Shown: piece after piece, positions 12,317-13,584 of the stretch
How positions within the stretch are numbered: the stretch's first letter is position 1
Layout of the letters: the number at the start of each line of letters is the position of its first letter
Origin: Bacillota bacterium
GTDB taxonomy: Bacteria; Bacillota; Tb-RUG-66
DNA length: 13,584 nucleotides
Reading direction: 5' to 3'
NCBI GenBank assembly: GCA_016288255.1
Contig: JAEEYS010000098.1
Span: 1 to 13,584 of the forward strand
Notes under the pieces: generated by a model
What the model was told of the DNA's origin: nothing
Seen by the model: the letters and a program-made list of their open reading frames with translations, nothing else
The model's database searches: none
Made by a program: the position numbers and the translations under genes

Positions 12317-13584
12317 TTGAAAATTGCAATTTACAGCAGAAAGTCTCTTTTTACGGGAAAAGGCGAATCGGTGGAAAACCAGGTTTTGATGTGTAAAAAT
12401 TATGTCGCGTTCCAAATGCCGGAAGTATCTTGTGAGGATATTTATGTTTATGAGGATGAAGGTGTTTCTGCCAAGGATCTCAATCGTCCGCAGTTTCAGA
12501 AAATGATGGCGGATCTTGAAAAACTGAAATTTGATTATATTATTTGCTATCGGCTTGACAGGCTCAGCAGGAATGTGAGCGATTTTTCGGGGTTGGTGAA
12601 ACTGCTGGAACAAAAAGGCGTGGGGCTGATCTGCATCAAGGAGCGGTTTGATACGGCAACCCCCATGGGAAGGGCAATGATGTATATCACTTCTGTTTTT
12701 GCGCAGCTGGAGCGGGAAACGCTGGCGGAGCGTGTGCGGGACAATATGCACATGCTGGCTCGTACAGGCCGATATTTGGGAGGGCCGCCGCCCACGGGAT
12801 ATGAAAGCGTCAGTATCAATGAAGTGATCGTGGAGGGAAAAATAAAAACTTTCCATATATTAAAAATCAAAGAAGAAGAAATGAAAGTAGTTAAAATGAT
12901 GTTCGACTGCTTTTTTAAAACCGGTTCCGTTTCGGCGGTAGAGAAAGATTTGATGTTAAAAAGAATCCGTTCCAAGACAACGGGAAAATATTTTTCTAAT
13001 CTGGGGATCAGGGATATTTTAAAAAATCCCGTTTACTGCATGGCGGATCAGGATGCCTATGATTATTTTTTGAAAAAGGGGGCGGATATTTGTGAGGAAA
13101 GAAAGAAATGGAACGGAAAACAGGGGATTGCCGCTTATAACAAGAGAGATCATGCAAACGGCGGTAGCAAGCGAAACCCCATAAACAAATGGATCGTTGC
13201 CATTGGAAAACATAGGGGGATTCTAAAAGGCAGAGATTGGATCAAAGTACAAGAGGCGCTTTCAGGTAAAAAAAGGGAAAAACTGCCGAAGATGTCCGCT
13301 TTTGGGCTGTTGTCCGGGCTGATCTATTGCGGAAATTGCGGCGAAAAGATGTTTGCAAAAAGATACGGCGCTTCTTCCGAAAAATATAGCTATATTTGTT
13401 CTTCCAAATTGCGGGGTACAACGAAGCTCTGTTCCGTAAAAAATATTTTGGGCGGGGAAGCGGATGAGCTGATAGAAGAAATGATGAAAGAGATACTGCC
13501 GGAAGGGATCGATTTTGAGCATTTGGACCTTTTGGAAAAGCGGAGTTTGATTCGTCTTTTGATCCCCAAAATAGAGTGGGACGG
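12317..13584 (+). CDS. Large serine recombinase (partial, runs off the window)
   Basis: The open frame continues without a stop to the window edge, giving at least 422 residues. It is a DNA recombinase of the large serine (resolvase/invertase-integrase) family. The catalytic domain has Ser10 in IYSRKS, Arg79, Arg82 and Arg85 in YRLDRLSRN, and ERETLAERVRDN at the start of the long helix. A recombinase domain follows (about 150-290, including LGGPPPTGY and ILKNPVY). A zinc-ribbon comes next with Cys338, Cys341, Cys361 and Cys372. The C-terminal coiled-coil part is beyond the window. The start is TTG, the only start codon between the in-frame stop at 12305 and the catalytic motif, with GGGTG just upstream. 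Such enzymes integrate and excise phages and conjugative or transposable elements, so a mobile element probably begins here. No attachment site could be fixed. Confidence 0.88.
   Translation, partial: MKIAIYSRKSLFTGKGESVENQVLMCKNYVAFQMPEVSCEDIYVYEDEGVSAKDLNRPQFQKMMADLEKLKFDYIICYRLDRLSRNVSDFSGLVKLLEQKGVGLICIKERFDTATPMGRAMMYITSVFAQLERETLAERVRDNMHMLARTGRYLGGPPPTGYESVSINEVIVEGKIKTFHILKIKEEEMKVVKMMFDCFFKTGSVSAVEKDLMLKRIRSKTTGKYFSNLGIRDILKNPVYCMADQDAYDYFLKKGADICEERKKWNGKQGIAAYNKRDHANGGSKRNPINKWIVAIGKHRGILKGRDWIKVQEALSGKKREKLPKMSAFGLLSGLIYCGNCGEKMFAKRYGASSEKYSYICSSKLRGTTKLCSVKNILGGEADELIEEMMKEILPEGIDFEHLDLLEKRSLIRLLIPKIEWD

Noticed and set aside
1..13584. CRISPR array, tRNA, rRNA, IS element inverted repeats
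   Set aside because: No regularly spaced repeats, no tRNA or rRNA signature and no transposase were seen. The only recurring short sequence is the operator motif.

Overview
The window reads as a low-to-mid GC Gram-positive anaerobe of the Clostridia (Firmicutes). The evidence is AGGAGG-type ribosome binding sites, several TTG starts, many intrinsic terminators with U-tracts, a lipobox lipoprotein, an acetyl-CoA type MetA next to MetY, and FeoA-FeoA-FeoB gene order. Genus cannot be decided from this sequence alone.

Layout. (1) Positions 1-835: the last codons of an unknown + strand gene and a convergent monofunctional peptidoglycan glycosyltransferase on the - strand, sharing one bidirectional terminator. 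(2) 990-3414: a two-gene methionine operon, metY (O-acetylhomoserine sulfhydrylase) and metA (homoserine O-acyltransferase). The acyl-specificity residue of MetA is Glu111, the acetyl form, which matches MetY's substrate. (3) 3449-5333: a single-gene unit for a secreted WG-repeat lipoprotein. (4) 5376-6331: a ZIP-family divalent metal transporter with its own promoter and terminator. (5) 6402-8480: a first feo locus, feoA1 - small ORF - feoB1. feoB1 stops in the middle of its permease domain and is followed by frameshifted remnants. (6) 8525-12268: a second, complete feo operon: feoA2, feoA3, feoB2 (824 aa), a FeoB-associated Cys-rich membrane protein and a small HMA-domain metal-binding protein, closed by a UUCG-loop terminator. 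(7) 12317-end: a large serine recombinase running off the window, probably the edge of a mobile element.

The main system is a ferrous-iron/divalent-metal uptake cluster. The same palindrome, GTTAG-N6-CTAAC, always followed by T and preceded by A on its right half, occurs exactly four times: just downstream of the ZIP -10 box, upstream and downstream of the feo2 promoter, and just before feoB2. It is the best candidate for a previously uncharacterised operator of an iron-responsive (perhaps DtxR-family) repressor encoded elsewhere. It would put the ZIP transporter in the same regulon as Feo. The degenerate first feo locus lacks this site and appears to have been superseded by the intact one. 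No regulator gene, tRNA, rRNA or CRISPR array was seen.
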